Notes: generated from the letters alone by a model not told the origin. Positions 48,542-59,656 are shown, numbered from the stretch's first letter. The stretch: 64,000 nt of DNA from Sthenelais limicola (GCA_942159475.1 OW804100.1:7022127-7086126), one strand, 5' to 3'. Translations and numbers: made by a program.

Positions 48542-48779
48542 ATCTCTATATTAATAAAATAAGCGTTTCGAGCCTTAAACCGCTATCTTCTCTGAAACCG
48601 CTGGCCAGATCGCCATTATATTTCAGATGCACATTGCCAAAAATGGTGCCGAACCATTCCACTATGTTCATTAAGAAATTAGGGTTGGAAAGGGGTTAGA
48701 AATGGGTTTACATCGAGCACCCCCATCCAGGGCCCCCAGCACTGCCTAAAAACAAACCTATCAGTGCCCCTACACCTAC

Positions 48780-49010
48780 TCCACGAGGGGGAGAGGGGCG
48801 GGCGAGGAGAGGGAATGGGAGGCAGCAACAATACAACAGTGACAAAAAACATTTTAACAGGGTTCCATTTGAGATATATGGGGCGGGGGGAGGGGGGAGA
48901 GAGGGGCAAGGGGAGGGGAAGGGTGCAGGGGGGAAGGAGGAGAGGGGCGGGGGGGGGGGAGAGGGGTGGGGGGGAGGGGGAGGAGAGGGAATGGGAGGCA
49001 ACAACAATAC
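48780..49010 (+). repeat. G-rich low-complexity tract with duplicated segment
   Basis: gggcggggggaggggggaga-type sequence with G-quadruplex potential. gaatgggaggcaRcaacaat acaacagtgacaaa occurs at 48814 and 48989, bracketing most of it. Confidence 0.9.
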
Positions 49011-49662
49011 AACAGTGACAAAAAAACATTTTAACAGGGCTCCTATGAATGTTGATACAGATACTAACTTACAGAGACAGCTTGAAAGAGAAAGATGGTT
49101 GGAGAGGGAACAAGGAGAGTGGGAAGATGTGGGCCCCACTGTCCCACTAGCAAATCTTGTGCGAAGCACGGGTATTTGCTAGTCTATATTAATCTGAATC
49201 ATATACTAATTTTAAACCAGAAACGCTATGTCCATCTTGAGTGATCTTAGCCACTTTAGATGCATTTTATTATATATAGCCTACCTACGCATTGTTCTAA
49301 GAACAACGTATCTAGAGTCAGTTATGCACAATGCGTATTTTACTAGTGAATTACGTGTGGTAGTCAAGGCGTTTTTTTTAACCAATTTACGACCGAAATT
49401 CAACTGTAAGACGAAAACATGTTTCTATTTATATCATTAAAACCTTATATATAATAAGAAGCCCAAGAAAGGCGAAACGCGTTAGGAACGCCAAATAAAC
49501 CTACAAAATGCCAACTTGATTCATTCCCATGACTGTTTTTGTTGAGTTGCTTTTCCATCAATTTTTTAACTTATATATAATAAATTGAACTACAAGCATG
49601 CAGTGTTCCTTACCAACGGCTTGGCATGAGTTCAATTCACAAGTCACTTTGTAAAAACAGAC

Positions 49663-50428
49663 CTCCCCGACGGGGAATTGAACCCAGGTGTAGCAGGTCT
49701 AATGTACCCCCCATCAGGTGTACCCCCCGGTATAACTAACCTAGGTCTAATGTACCGGGGGTCCAATATACCCCCGGGGGTACTTCAGACCTAGGTTGGA
49801 TATACCTCCTCCAGTTTCAAGGTATTCCCGGGGGTATATTAGACCTTGGCCAAATGTACCCCCAGCAGGTTCAAAGTACCCCTAAAGGGGAAACTAAGCC
49901 TAGGTCTAATATACCCCCAGTATGTGTTACCGATCCAGTACTGATGTACCCCCATTGAAACATTAATTCTTTTAATTATGACAATAAAAGTAATAATAAA
50001 TAAAGTAAAAAATGAATACAGTACAGGCCTGATAGACAGAACTGGAAAGATTTTAGTTGGTTTGTTTTTTATTTGCAATAAGCTTCCATAGTAATTGAGT
50101 TACAATGATATATTCAGTTTAAATAAATAGAAAGAAAAAAGGGTTATTATGCAGAATTACAATAAATTTCATTATTAGACCCTCAAAGTAATCTTTAATT
50201 CATTCCCCATAAGCATTAGATATGAGCTTCTCTCCCAATATGTTCTTTTAGAATTGCTGGTGTAAGATTATCAATGAAACAAAGGGGGGTAATTTGAACC
50301 TAGAGGGGGTCATTTAAACCTAAGGTCTAAATTACCGGGGGGTATATTAGATGAGGGGGGTAATTTAGAACTGTTACACCGGTCTCCCGCGTGACAGGCG
50401 GGGATACTAACCACTATACTATCGAGGA
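49663..50428 (-). tRNA. tRNA-Asp(GTC), interrupted by an insertion
   Basis: The 5' part (50428 down to about 50380) reads tcctcgatagtatagtggtt then agtatccccgcctgtcacgc ggga. It contains the D arm and an anticodon arm with GTC in CCTGTCACG. The 3' part (49685 down to 49663) reads gggttcaattccccgtcgggga then discriminator G. The acceptor strands TCCTCGA and TCGGGGA pair fully (one T-G), and a G discriminator is right for tRNA-Asp. About 694 bp are inserted in the 5' side of the T stem. Without it the gene would be about 72 nt. As it stands it cannot give a mature tRNA, and the A and B boxes are far apart. Confidence 0.88.
49686..50380. mobile_element. ~694-bp TIR element inside tRNA-Asp
   Basis: The ends are aggtgtagcaggtctaatgt acccccc and the inverse of gtaatttagaactgttacacc. 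Many subterminal units of taggtctaatgtaccc occur in both orientations (49743, 49776, 49836, 49893, 50320). Non-coding. The target duplication is too short to define (one or two C). Superfamily unknown to me. Confidence 0.75.
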
Positions 50429-50650
50429 CTCGTGCTAATACATAAAGCTACATGTGAAAATAAATATTGTGTACGAACACTTATTAGATTCTTTTACTAA
50501 GTATTCATCAAGTGAATGTGTCCATGTGCTTTCTGTCTAATTATGTATACATCGCATTGATTATTCAGACCAAGATGGGTTGTTCCATGTAGACATGGGA
50601 CGGGTACCTCTGCTAGTAATATTAAATTGATATTATAAAATAATTCTCAC

Positions 50651-50830
50651 CTCTGGTACACGTCCATCATAGCCCTCGTCATGGTATTCACGGTTTAACT
50701 TCACATCGCCGGAGACAACAATGACATCGGCTCCCAACATGAATCGTCTAGTCAGGGGAGATGGTCCTACATCAGACATAGCTGGTGGTGGTGGTAGTTT
50801 AGTGAGGATGATAGATAGGCTTCTGTCTCA
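50651..50830 (-). CDS. Probable upstream exon of the C2-like host gene
   Basis: The minus-strand frame reads SDVGPSPLTRRFMLGADV and later NREYHDEGYDGRVPE, ending at a GTGAGA donor in phase 0. The sequence is compositionally protein-like and not repeat-derived. The left boundary is unclear: the frame is open back to an in-frame stop near 50842, with a CAG acceptor candidate close by. A methionine codon at 50779 might be a start. A second open minus-strand stretch at about 51085-50866 (rich in His, Pro and Ser, with LERMKPHPNLNHPYQG) lies just upstream in another frame. It may be a separate exon or the same exon with a frame change. Membership in the host gene is inferred from strand and style. 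Confidence 0.45.
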
Positions 50831-51414
50831 CATGGGGCCCTACACTGAGAGGCAGCTGCCTCTCAGTTTGAATGTTGGTCCCTGGAGGAAGATGGGGTCA
50901 TATAGAGAATTAATGGGATGTGGCAGAGGAAAGGAGGCCCCTTGATAGGGGTGGTTGAGGTTGGGGTGAGGTTTCATTCGTTCTAGCCTGGAGAGAGGAG
51001 GGTTGGAGCTAGCTTGCAGGTGTGAGCGTTGTTGAAGGTGTTGCTGTGTTGTTGATGTGAGAGGCTTGGAGTGATGAAGGCTACCGTGGCTGTAGAGTGC
51101 AACAGCTGCTTGTCGACAGCCTAGGTGTATCCCCAGTCAGACTGGATCCGGAGTCGCCACGGAGGTCAGTCTGGGGCAAACACTACTAGGCTTTGACAAA
51201 CAGCGGACTGTATATTGCACCAACCACGGCAGCCATCATACTTCGCTTGACCCATATACACGTAGAGTGGTGTAGCGAAGACCGGTGGCCTCCCTTGAGC
51301 GCTGGCTGGATGTGGCCGAGTACGCGCGGTGCTACAGTTTGTGTGAGCGGCTCAAAATCTGAAAAAGGAGTGCATCAGACATAAAAAGTAACTATTTTTA
51401 TAAGCAGGTGGTCT

Positions 51415-51552
51415 GGAATAGGGGGAGAGAGGACAGAAAGAGAGAGGGAGCGGTGGGACAAGGAGAGAGACGGGCTGGGCAGGGGAAGGGACGAGGAGAG
51501 AGAGGACGGGGAAGGGAAAGGGACGAGGAGAGAGAGGGGCGGGGAAGGGAAA
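51415..51552 (+). repeat. Purine minisatellite, left part
   Basis: gagagagaggggcggggaag gga units (about 35 bp). Continues at 58861-59500 in the same orientation, so both parts look like one array split by the 51553-58860 element. Confidence 0.8.
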
Positions 51553-52155
51553 TAGTCCAGGCAATCTAGCTCAAAAAACCCAAAATGTCAAAAAAACTAG
51601 AACAGAAATGCGTTTTTCACCATGCATTACCTTAAGGTCCCTAGATTAACATACTAAAAATGTAGAAAAATCGTTCGTTGGGAAATAGGGGAAAATAGCC
51701 ATTTTCCAAAATGGCTGCCATGGGCTAAGTGCTAAACCCAAAACCAATGTAACTTTTGATGGAAACACAGCAAATCAATGAAATTGGTGTCTAGGATAGG
51801 GTTTTCAGGTATTGCCAACACAATGGTGACATTTAAAATCATGTAAGACTTGGCCTACTAACCTAAATCCAAGATGGCTCCTACCAAATAATCTTGAAGT
51901 TTTGGGAAAGTTCATAACTTTTGATAGAAAAATAGTATATGGCCAATTTTGGTGTCTATTATGGGGTTTTCAGGTACACCCAACACAAAGGTGACATTTA
52001 GAATTGTTTTAGACATGGCCTGATAACCCATATTCAAGATGGTCACTCCTGAAACTCAGATAGTTATGTTGCAACAATTCATAAATTCGATAGAACCTTA
52101 ATACAAGTTTTAATTTGGTGTCTATTCAGTACATACCTTCAATGGACTGCTATGT
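51553..52155 (+). repeat. Left inverted arm with YY1-like motifs
   Basis: Tandem modules starting ggtgtctaggatagggtttt (51785) and ggtgtctattatggggtttt (51948). Contains ccaaaatggctgcc, ccaagatggctcc and caagatggtcac, close to the YY1 core AAnATGGC. Mirrored at 55365-55640 and 58462-58860. Confidence 0.8.
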
Positions 52156-52159
52156 ATAG

Positions 52160-52865
52160 ATTTTTTTTTTATTATTATTATTCATTTAAGGCCAATACAA
52201 TATTTAAATAGTTCACATGAAAAAACACACTGTCCACTAATTGAGGCGTTGCATTGTTATTAAAATTAGATTCGAGTAAATCTCACTGTGTACTTCATTT
52301 ACATTAGGAATACAGTCCTCTCTCCCACTATCATTTACTACTAAAAATGGCATAATATGGACTGCCTTATTTCATAACTTTCTTTATTTAACTGGCTTCG
52401 TCCAATTAATGCCATACAAACAAAACTAAAATTACCCATTACCAATCACATGAAATCCACTTATATCATACCAAACAAATGCTAAACTATAAGGCTCTTC
52501 CAGAACCAGTCGATATCTCAACCATACAACTACAATAAGGTAATACATTCATTATACAGTTCAAACAATTTCTGCCCTGTAAATATTGTTTTGCCAAGTC
52601 TTAAGTTTTAGCATAAACATATCCAGATCCAGTCTTAGGTCTAACAGCAATTCATTCCATTTAATCTTCCCTGTATAAAAAACACTTCTTCTCATTCTTT
52701 CAGTTCTTGGTCTAATAATGTGTAGAACAGGACCTATACTCTATTCCTGAGATTTAAAGCTTGCTCTACATGGTCAAAATTTCTTTGTCTTTTGTGTATT
52801 AGTTTTAAACATGCGATTTCAGCTCTCTCCAAAATAGGAAGGAGTCTTGACTTGTCTTGTTGGAA
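52160..52865 (-). mobile_element. 5'-truncated LINE tail
   Basis: Minus strand, 52865 down: an ORF2 C-terminus-like reading (AEIACLKLIHKRQRNF, then RRSVFYTGKIKWNELL and LDLRLDLDMFMLKLKTW), typical of CR1/Jockey-like LINE ends. Then 3' UTR and a terminal (aat)n/poly-A tract seen on plus as ttttttttattattattatt at 52161-52183. Inserted downstream of or into the nuclease-like gene. Confidence 0.6.
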
Positions 52866-55260
52866 TTATGACTGCGTGTATAAATGGCAACTGATTGCAC
52901 AATGGCAAGCCAAGTACAGATGTCAAAATGTGAATGTTCCAGACCCCAACCTTTGTTGATCCAAGCTTGGGCTCTGGCTTCAGAAATATTTTCTTGTTGG
53001 TCCTGTTGCAATGGTAGCATAAGAGAATGAGTATATGTGTGTCATGTGCAACAACAATTGTGTCTTTGTGAGCAGCAGCAGCCACAAAAGTTTCGACAAT
53101 AACAACGTCAGCATCACCTCTGGCATGAATAGTCCCACACCCAGCTTGTACCAAGGTGTCACTCAATAAGTTGATGAATCAGTTTGTTTTATGTGCTTCC
53201 CAGGAAGACATCCTTCTTCACAGTCAGAGGCATGTCTGGCTCAAAGTGTACAGGAATAGTGGTTTTTGACGCTCTTCTCAAGTGAGTCCTGTGCTTTACT
53301 GATGGTCCATCACAGTACCCATCAAACACAGTAATGCATGCACCATACTTGGCTTTCACATAATGAACATAATTGCCACAAAGGCAGTAATGCTTGATGA
53401 CACTTTACTTCATTCCAGAGTGCATCTGCTAAAACTGCCTTGTTTGCTAGCCTAGGGTGCCTGCAGATTCAAAAAGAGCTGTAGGGTAGCTGCAAAGCTC
53501 ATACTTACGCAGGTCCTGTGTGCCTATATGTGATGTGTTTCAGGAAAATGAGTCATAAGTCGCAAAAATAGATTTTGAGGTACCATTACATTTGAAAAGA
53601 TGAGATGAAGCTGATTCCAATGGTAGTAAACAGTGTTATAATGCAATAAGTATTTCTAGATTTTAAGTTTGATATTTTCGTTTTTGAAAAAAAAATTCCA
53701 ATATTTCTGGGGGTCAATAAACAGTAAATTAACTAATTGTAGTCCATATGAGGACCTTTAAAACGAAAGGATATATTATATAGATTGTCCTGAAATTTGC
53801 TACACAGATTGACATAACCATAAGTGACATACTCTCCAAAGATCAGAACATTCCAATAATGTGATCTTGTGAAAAAAACGCTTTGAAAAATATCAATTTT
53901 GCGACTTATGACTCATTTTCCTGAAACACATCACATATTATCTCTGGCAGCAACTAGAGTCAACCTCTGAAAGAGCATCTGTGGGTCAATCTGCACAGCC
54001 TCTTTGTTTATCACCAAGGCTGCTTTTGATCCAAGTGTTGTAGCTTGTTGCTTTCATTTGAATGAATATTCTGCTACAGCTTTTCAATGACCTTCTGTCC
54101 AACAACTCCAGCTTGATTGACATTTACTTTTGGTGAAGCCACTACACCTGAGACAATATTATGTAATGTTCCATCAGTCTTTCTGAAGGGGTTTCTTCTT
54201 TCCAGAAAGTTGACTAGCTTTCAGTGTCTTGACAATCACACTTTTGTTGAGTATTTGAAGCTTCTAGTTGCTCACTGGTGTGATATGCGATGCCAGTGAA
54301 TCCCTGCATAGCTTGATTCATGTCAGAACAAGCAGGAATAGAATTGATCCAGGTCACTCTTTGCAACTCTGACATACCCCGCCCTCTAGTCAGACCACCA
54401 GTAGTTTTGATTCTGCGCATCAATACCTGTTCAATTATGAGATTAGTGGAAAGACCGCCCCAAAATCTGTCACTACGGCAAACAACATGTAGGCCATCCA
54501 AGAACATAGCATAGATATCAGGGTGATCTTTTCAAGTCTGGCTATGTTCTGTAAATAGACATATAAGGTTTTGGTATATAAGTTGTGCCCTGCAGCAGCA
54601 AGATATGGAAGCATTTCTTGCAATGATGCAAGGTGGAGTTTCCAATTACCTGTTCTTTCTGCTCTCAGAAAACACTTCAGGTTATTGACCATCTTCATAT
54701 ACTGCAGCCAGAGACAAGCAGTACAACTTTCTTCATTTTTCTCCTTTTCTCCTTCTAATATATCATTGATTTTCTTTAATGTGACTCTTCTTCATCATGT
54801 GAGTCTTCCTCATCTATAATTGTTCCTGAGAGCAACTTATGGAATATTTCCTTTGTATTTGCTATAAGATTTTCCCAATTATTTGTATCACCAAGATAGT
54901 TGTCTTCAGAACTATCGCTTGGTTCAGAAGGGCACTCTATTGGCCCATCTGCTTCAAAAGAAGGTTCAGTCTGTTGCCTCTCTGTTGATCCATCAATTTG
55001 TTCAGCTTGAGAAATGTTTGGCAATGGAAGGTTGAATGCATCTCTGAGCAGTAGCATATTTAAGGCTGCATCCACAAGAAAATGGCCTAGAGCTACGAGC
55101 TCTGGCCATTGCTTTGCCACTGAGCATGTGTCCTACTGCATTGCTGCCATAGACCATTTCAAGGCCCTCATAGAGACCAGAATTCTCCATGAGGTGACCT
55201 ATACATCCCAAGAAGCTCATTTCTGTGTGCAGTCCACCAATTTGCAATACAACCCATTTT
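52866..55260 (-). pseudogene. FEN/XPG-like (PIN-fold) family gene, broken, probably element-encoded
   Basis: Read from 55260 down in several frames: IGGLHTEMSFLGCIGHLMEN (about 55240), an acidic linker, LRAERTGNWKLHLASLQEML (54670s), RSDRFWGGLSTNLIIEQVLM (54480s), TTGGLTRGRGMSELQRVTW, then after the 407-bp MITE ITVFDGYCDGPSVKHRTHLR (53310s), GDADVVIVETFV (53110s) and IVVAHDTHILILLCYH (53040s). FDG..P..K, GDADV and D-T-x-L are in the order of the acidic motifs of FEN1/XPG nucleases (FDGxxPxxK, EAEA, DxD). The usual second Asp of D-T-D is His here. I recall similar multi-copy predicted proteins in many aquatic invertebrates without an assigned function. Frame changes and stops show this copy is dead. 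Confidence 0.65.
53529..53935. mobile_element. 407-bp MITE with TA duplication, inside the nuclease-like gene
   Basis: TIRs of about 40 bp: tgtgatgtgtttcaggaaaa tgagtcataagtcgcaaaa at the left, its inverse at the right, flanked by TA (53527-53528 and 53936-53937). Same family as sequence at 43265, 44270, 45726 and 48090. Interior shares aRggatatattNNNtaNaNtgtc with 22910 and 56420. Confidence 0.85.
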
Positions 55261-55364
55261 AGTTTGCTATTATGAGGCTCATTGGTAATGATCGTATGAG
55301 CCTTCCACCATAATGGTTGACCATTACTGAAGCAGTTTCAGTTCACTCTCAGTTTCACTCTCAG

Positions 55365-55640
55365 CGTCCCTCCAAGTTTTATGACTTAGAGGTGACTATC
55401 TTGGAATCAGGTTATTAGAATGTTTTACATCATTTTAAATGTCACCACTGTGTTTAGCTTACCTGAAAACCCCATGTTAGAGACCGAAATAGGCCCAATA
55501 TTATGTTTCTATCTTTTATTTTGAGCTTTGCCAAAATTATTGAATTTTTGTTGGCGGCCATCTTGGATATGGGCTATTAGGCAAGATCTAGCATGGTTTC
55601 AAGTGTCACCACTGAGTTGGGCATACCTGAAAACCCCATA
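55365..55640 (-). repeat. Right inverted arm, inner part
   Basis: Inverse modules: gtgactatcttggaatcagg, tttaaatgtcaccactgtgt, acctgaaaaccccat, and ggcggccatcttggatatgg. Interrupted at TA (55639-55640) by the 2.8-kb element and resumed at 58462. Confidence 0.8.
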
Positions 55641-58461
55641 CCCGTTGGGCATGATGTGCAATGGTGTGTGCAATATATCAGCAATATAACAGCAATAGAC
55701 TGCAATGCAAAATCTGTTGCACATGTATTGCGGATCCATTGCAGACATGAGAAAAAATGACTGCAAAATTATTTGCAAAATCTTTTGCACTTTTTTGTAC
55801 TTGTTTTATTTTTGGAGAAAATAAGGACTGAAATAACAATATATGATTCATACTCTTAAGTTCCTTTTGGTCGATATAAAAATCAATATCCGGCCTGCTT
55901 GTATCAATGCCTGAGACACAATACTGCAAAATATCTGTATATTTTGAGAGCAAGTTTTGCGCAATGATCTTTGCTGATTCATTGCACTATAATAGACAGA
56001 ATCACATCAACCTGAGAAGTAAATTACTGCAAAATAATTTGCGAATCTTTTGCACCTTTTAACACACTGTTCTGTTTTCTTCTGAAGGGAAAATAACTGC
56101 AAAATATCTGCATAATTTGAGCGCATCTTTTGCGTTTTGATCTTTGCTGTTTTATTGCCTTATATATCATAGGGGGAAAAATTGCACCACAAGGAAAAGT
56201 AGCATATTTCTAATATTGTGACTAGAATTGATTCATACTTATTAGACTGAGAGAAGTTTAACATTAACAGTTACATAACTGGAAAACACTGCACTACGGC
56301 CGCAGGATGTGGGTCGGGGGGGGGGGAGGCTTAATTCTGTAAGTGATATAGCAGCTACGGGCGGAAAAGTGACTGAAGGTTCCTACAAGCTTAGAAATAT
56401 CCCTAGAAATAGGAGGCTTACAATAACCTTCAAAACGCAATGATATATTCAAGGCAATGTCTTGAGATTTGGTATACATATTCATATGACTAGAAGCAAC
56501 AAGCCTTCCAAAAATGGGCACATTCCAAGAAAGAGATCGTGTGAATAAATTACTTAGAAATTAAAAAAAATGTGCAGGGACAGAGTTGGGTGATTTACAT
56601 CGATTCGAACGACTTAATGCGGCCAACGAATATAATTCATTAAGGAGGAACTAACTATCCGATTATAAATCTGAAAGCAGGGCTGTCTTTCTGACAGTCC
56701 AGGGATTCTTGGGCAATTAATTTTTATATATTCAGATTGAAAGCTTTTTGAGGGAGATATGAGCTATCTAGTGGAAAGCAATGCTTTTTAGTTTTCACAA
56801 GTGGTCATGATTGCGGCGATCATGCGCCATCGTCGATGACGCACTTAATATTAAGGTTATATGGGTTGCATAGCCACATTCGCCTCAGCCTACGCTTCCT
56901 TTTGATGGTAAACACTTCACATTCAGACAAATCTGAAGAGAGTAGTTAGTACTTTAATTCAGACAGTTTTAATGGAACGGCAGATTATTTTGCCTAAATA
57001 CACAAAATATTTTAGAATCTATTTTTTAAAAGTTCTGATGTACATGTTGTTTACCAGACACTGCCATTTCGTGCATCAATGCTAGAATGAAATGTGTGTT
57101 CATTTCCACACCTTCATGCGTTGTTCTAGCTACCAAAACTAAGACTAGATTCTCACTCGGCCGTTTTTCTCACTGTAAGGGATTTAAACATCTGTCATAA
57201 GATACCATCAGTTACCAACCTGGGAAAGTCCCCACTAATCCTTTTATAAGCCCCTGAACAAACAACCCATGCAGGGTATAGGGCGGAAATACCGCAACAG
57301 CCATCCACTATATACAAGGCCTGGAAACAAAGGATTCATGGTTTTTGGCGGGAATTATTGGCGTGGATACATCAGCATTACTAGGACATTCACCCTCACC
57401 CTCACTCCAGCCTAAGACTTCAACAAGACTGCACATGTATACTCCCATAGCAGGACGACATGACTTAGGAGGATGAGACTGCAGAGACTAGTGGAGGAAG
57501 ACAACCCCAGAGATGACCATACATGTCATTTATGCAGAATTTGAGTATTTATACCTTGATATTTAAAAAGCTTGTACAGTATAGAAAAAGTAAACTCGAC
57601 TTATCATTCAGAGAGTTTAAAGAGGATTTTAATTAATTTACATCTTTAATGCATTTCCAGTTATTACAGATACTGAGACGGATGTTTTAATAACCAATGA
57701 GCCTGCTCCTTCCTACATCAAGTAAGCCCAGAGTTATCACTCCTTACATCCCTCCAGCTGGATGCAGGCCAATTAAGAAACAGTCGAATATACCAAGACT
57801 TCAGTATGTATTTCTTAATAAGTAATCAGATGATATTTAGCATAACCTATTCATAAGTTAACGTACATCATATTATATATTTGTCTCTTACGACTATAAC
57901 TAAGTAGAAATGGTTCTGGTATTTGCATTGTCATTTTATCCTTTGTCACTCTTATTTAAAAAAGAACAAAGTAAATCCTTAGAAGATAAAAAATGTCACC
58001 AACTGGGGATGTGTATTAAATGTTGTATTTTCTTATTTCAGGTACCGCTATAGATGCTTATAATATGTGCTTGGATCTTGTGTGACCCAAGAAAAAAGAG
58101 AAACTGATGAAATAATGAAAATAAAAGATACTCAATGAAGATGAATCAATAAATAATGTATCAATATATTACCCCATGCCCAACCAGATAATATACGCAA
58201 TTAATAGGCGCAAGAAAAGCGCATATATATGCCATCGAATTGCGCTCAAAATTCGCAATAATTATGCATTATATATGCGCATATTTAAATCAAATAAATA
58301 CACAATAATTGCGCATTATATATGCAAAAAGTATACGCAATTTATGCGTTTTTTAACGCAATTAAAATTGCGCAAAAAATGTAAACTCTCATCTCAGAAG
58401 TATTGCGCATTCAGTTGCACCCGTTTTTTTGCGCATATATTGCGCACAAATGCCCATCGGG
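55641..58461. mobile_element. 2.82-kb TIR element inserted at TA in the right arm
   Basis: Left end cccgttgggcatgatgtgca and the inverse of the right end, cccgatgggcatttgtgcgc, are flanked by TA on both sides. Removing it leaves an arm module of normal length (ccccat..tagacacc). Both end regions are packed with small palindromic tgcaaaat/ttttgca and gcgcaatt/aattgcgc units. An internal end-like taccccatgcccaac at 58164 suggests a nested or rearranged copy. The middle (56200-58150) shows no gene. Confidence 0.75.
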
Positions 58462-58860
58462 TAATAGACACCAGAATTGACTGTATGCCATGTTTCTATC
58501 AATTTTGGGGGGATTTTTCATAAATTATTAGATTTTCAATGGTGGCCATCTTGGATATGGGTAATAAGCAATGTTTAACATGATTTTAAATGTTACCACT
58601 GTGCTGGGCATCCCTGAAAACCCCATCTTAGACACCAAATTCATCTTTTTACTACGGTTCTATGAAAAGTTACATTGACTTCTAGATAGGCACTGACCCC
58701 AAGGCAGCCATTTTGGAAAATGGTCATTTAAACCCATTTCCCAACGAACGATTTTTCTACATTTTAAGTATGTTCATCTAGGGACCTTATGGAAAGGCAT
58801 GGTGAAAACCGCATTTCTGTTCTAGTTTTTTTGACATTTTTCATAAATTGACTGGACTAA
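58462..58860 (-). repeat. Right inverted arm, outer part
   Basis: Inverse of the left arm start: ccattttggaaaatggtcat, ccaacgaacgatttttctac, ctagtttttttgacattttt, ending gactggacta. Contains ccatcttggatatggg and gcagccattttgg (inverse YY1-like). Confidence 0.8.
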
Positions 58861-59510
58861 AAGGGACAAGGAGAGAGAGGACGGGGCAGGGAAAGGGATG
58901 ACGAGAGAGGAGCAGGGCGGAGGAAGGGATTAGGAGAGAGAGGGGGTGGGGCAGGGTAAGGAACAAGGTGAGAGGGGCGGGGCGGGAAATGGATGACGAG
59001 AGAGAGGGGAAGGGGAAAGGATTAGGAGAGAGAGGGGGCGGGGCAGGGGAAGGGACGAGGAGAGAGAGGGGCGGGGCAGGGAAAAGGACAAGGAGAGAGA
59101 GGGGCGGGGGAAAGGATTAGGAGAGGGACAAGGAGAGAGAGGGGCGGGAAAAGGGACAAAGAGAGAGAGGGCCGGGTAAATGGACGAGGAGAGAGGGGTG
59201 GGGCGGGGGAAGGAACAAGGAGAGACAGGGGCGGGTGGGGAAAAGGACACGGAGAGGGAGGGCGGAGCAGGGAAAGGGACGAGGGGAGAGAGGGGCGGGG
59301 GAAGGGATGAGGAGAGGGGGGGGGGGCGGGGAAGGGGAAGGGATAAGGAGAGAGAGGGGCGGGGCAGGGGAAGGGATAAGGAGAGAAATGAGAGGGTAGG
59401 AGAGAGAGACAGGGGGCAGGGGGAGGAACGAGGAGAGAGGCAGGGCAGTGTGGGGAGGGAAAGAGGAGAGAGGGCGGTGCGGAGGAAGGGAACAAGGTAA
59501 TAGAGGGACA
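58861..59510 (+). repeat. Purine minisatellite, right part
   Basis: About 18 units of gagagagaggggcggggcag ggaaagggacgag with variation. Long Ser/Pro or Arg/Gly/Glu frames on either strand are low-complexity artefacts. Confidence 0.9.
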
Positions 59511-59636
59511 GAGGGAGCGTGCGTGAGAATGATTATATCACAACTTACTACAAAGCGATAATACCACCTTTGTTGTTTTATCATTATTCAGGATTTATAT
59601 TAAATATTCCTCCGATATTTTCTTCTAATAGCTATT

Positions 59637-59656
59637 GTTTTTTTTTTAGTTTTGCC

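Larger units (their letters stand above)
51553..58860. mobile_element. Large inverted-arm element with FEN/XPG-like gene, inserted in a minisatellite
   Basis: Left end tagtccaggcaatctagctc and the inverse of the right end ttagtccagtcaatttatga begin ~0.6-kb inverted arms (51553-52155; 58860-58462 plus 55640-55365). Matching blocks include aaaaaaactagaacagaaat, gtagaaaaatcgttcgttgg and ggggttttcagg. The arms consist of ~165-bp modules. Purine minisatellite of one orientation lies on both sides, marking the target. Inside is one minus-strand gene (broken). Later insertions (LINE, 407-bp MITE, 2.8-kb TA element) account for about half the length, so the original was roughly 3.4 kb. Confidence 0.7.

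Noticed and set aside
58176..58523. 115-codon plus frame
   Set aside because: Lies over the right end of the TA element with its repeated gcgcaatt words; no domain.
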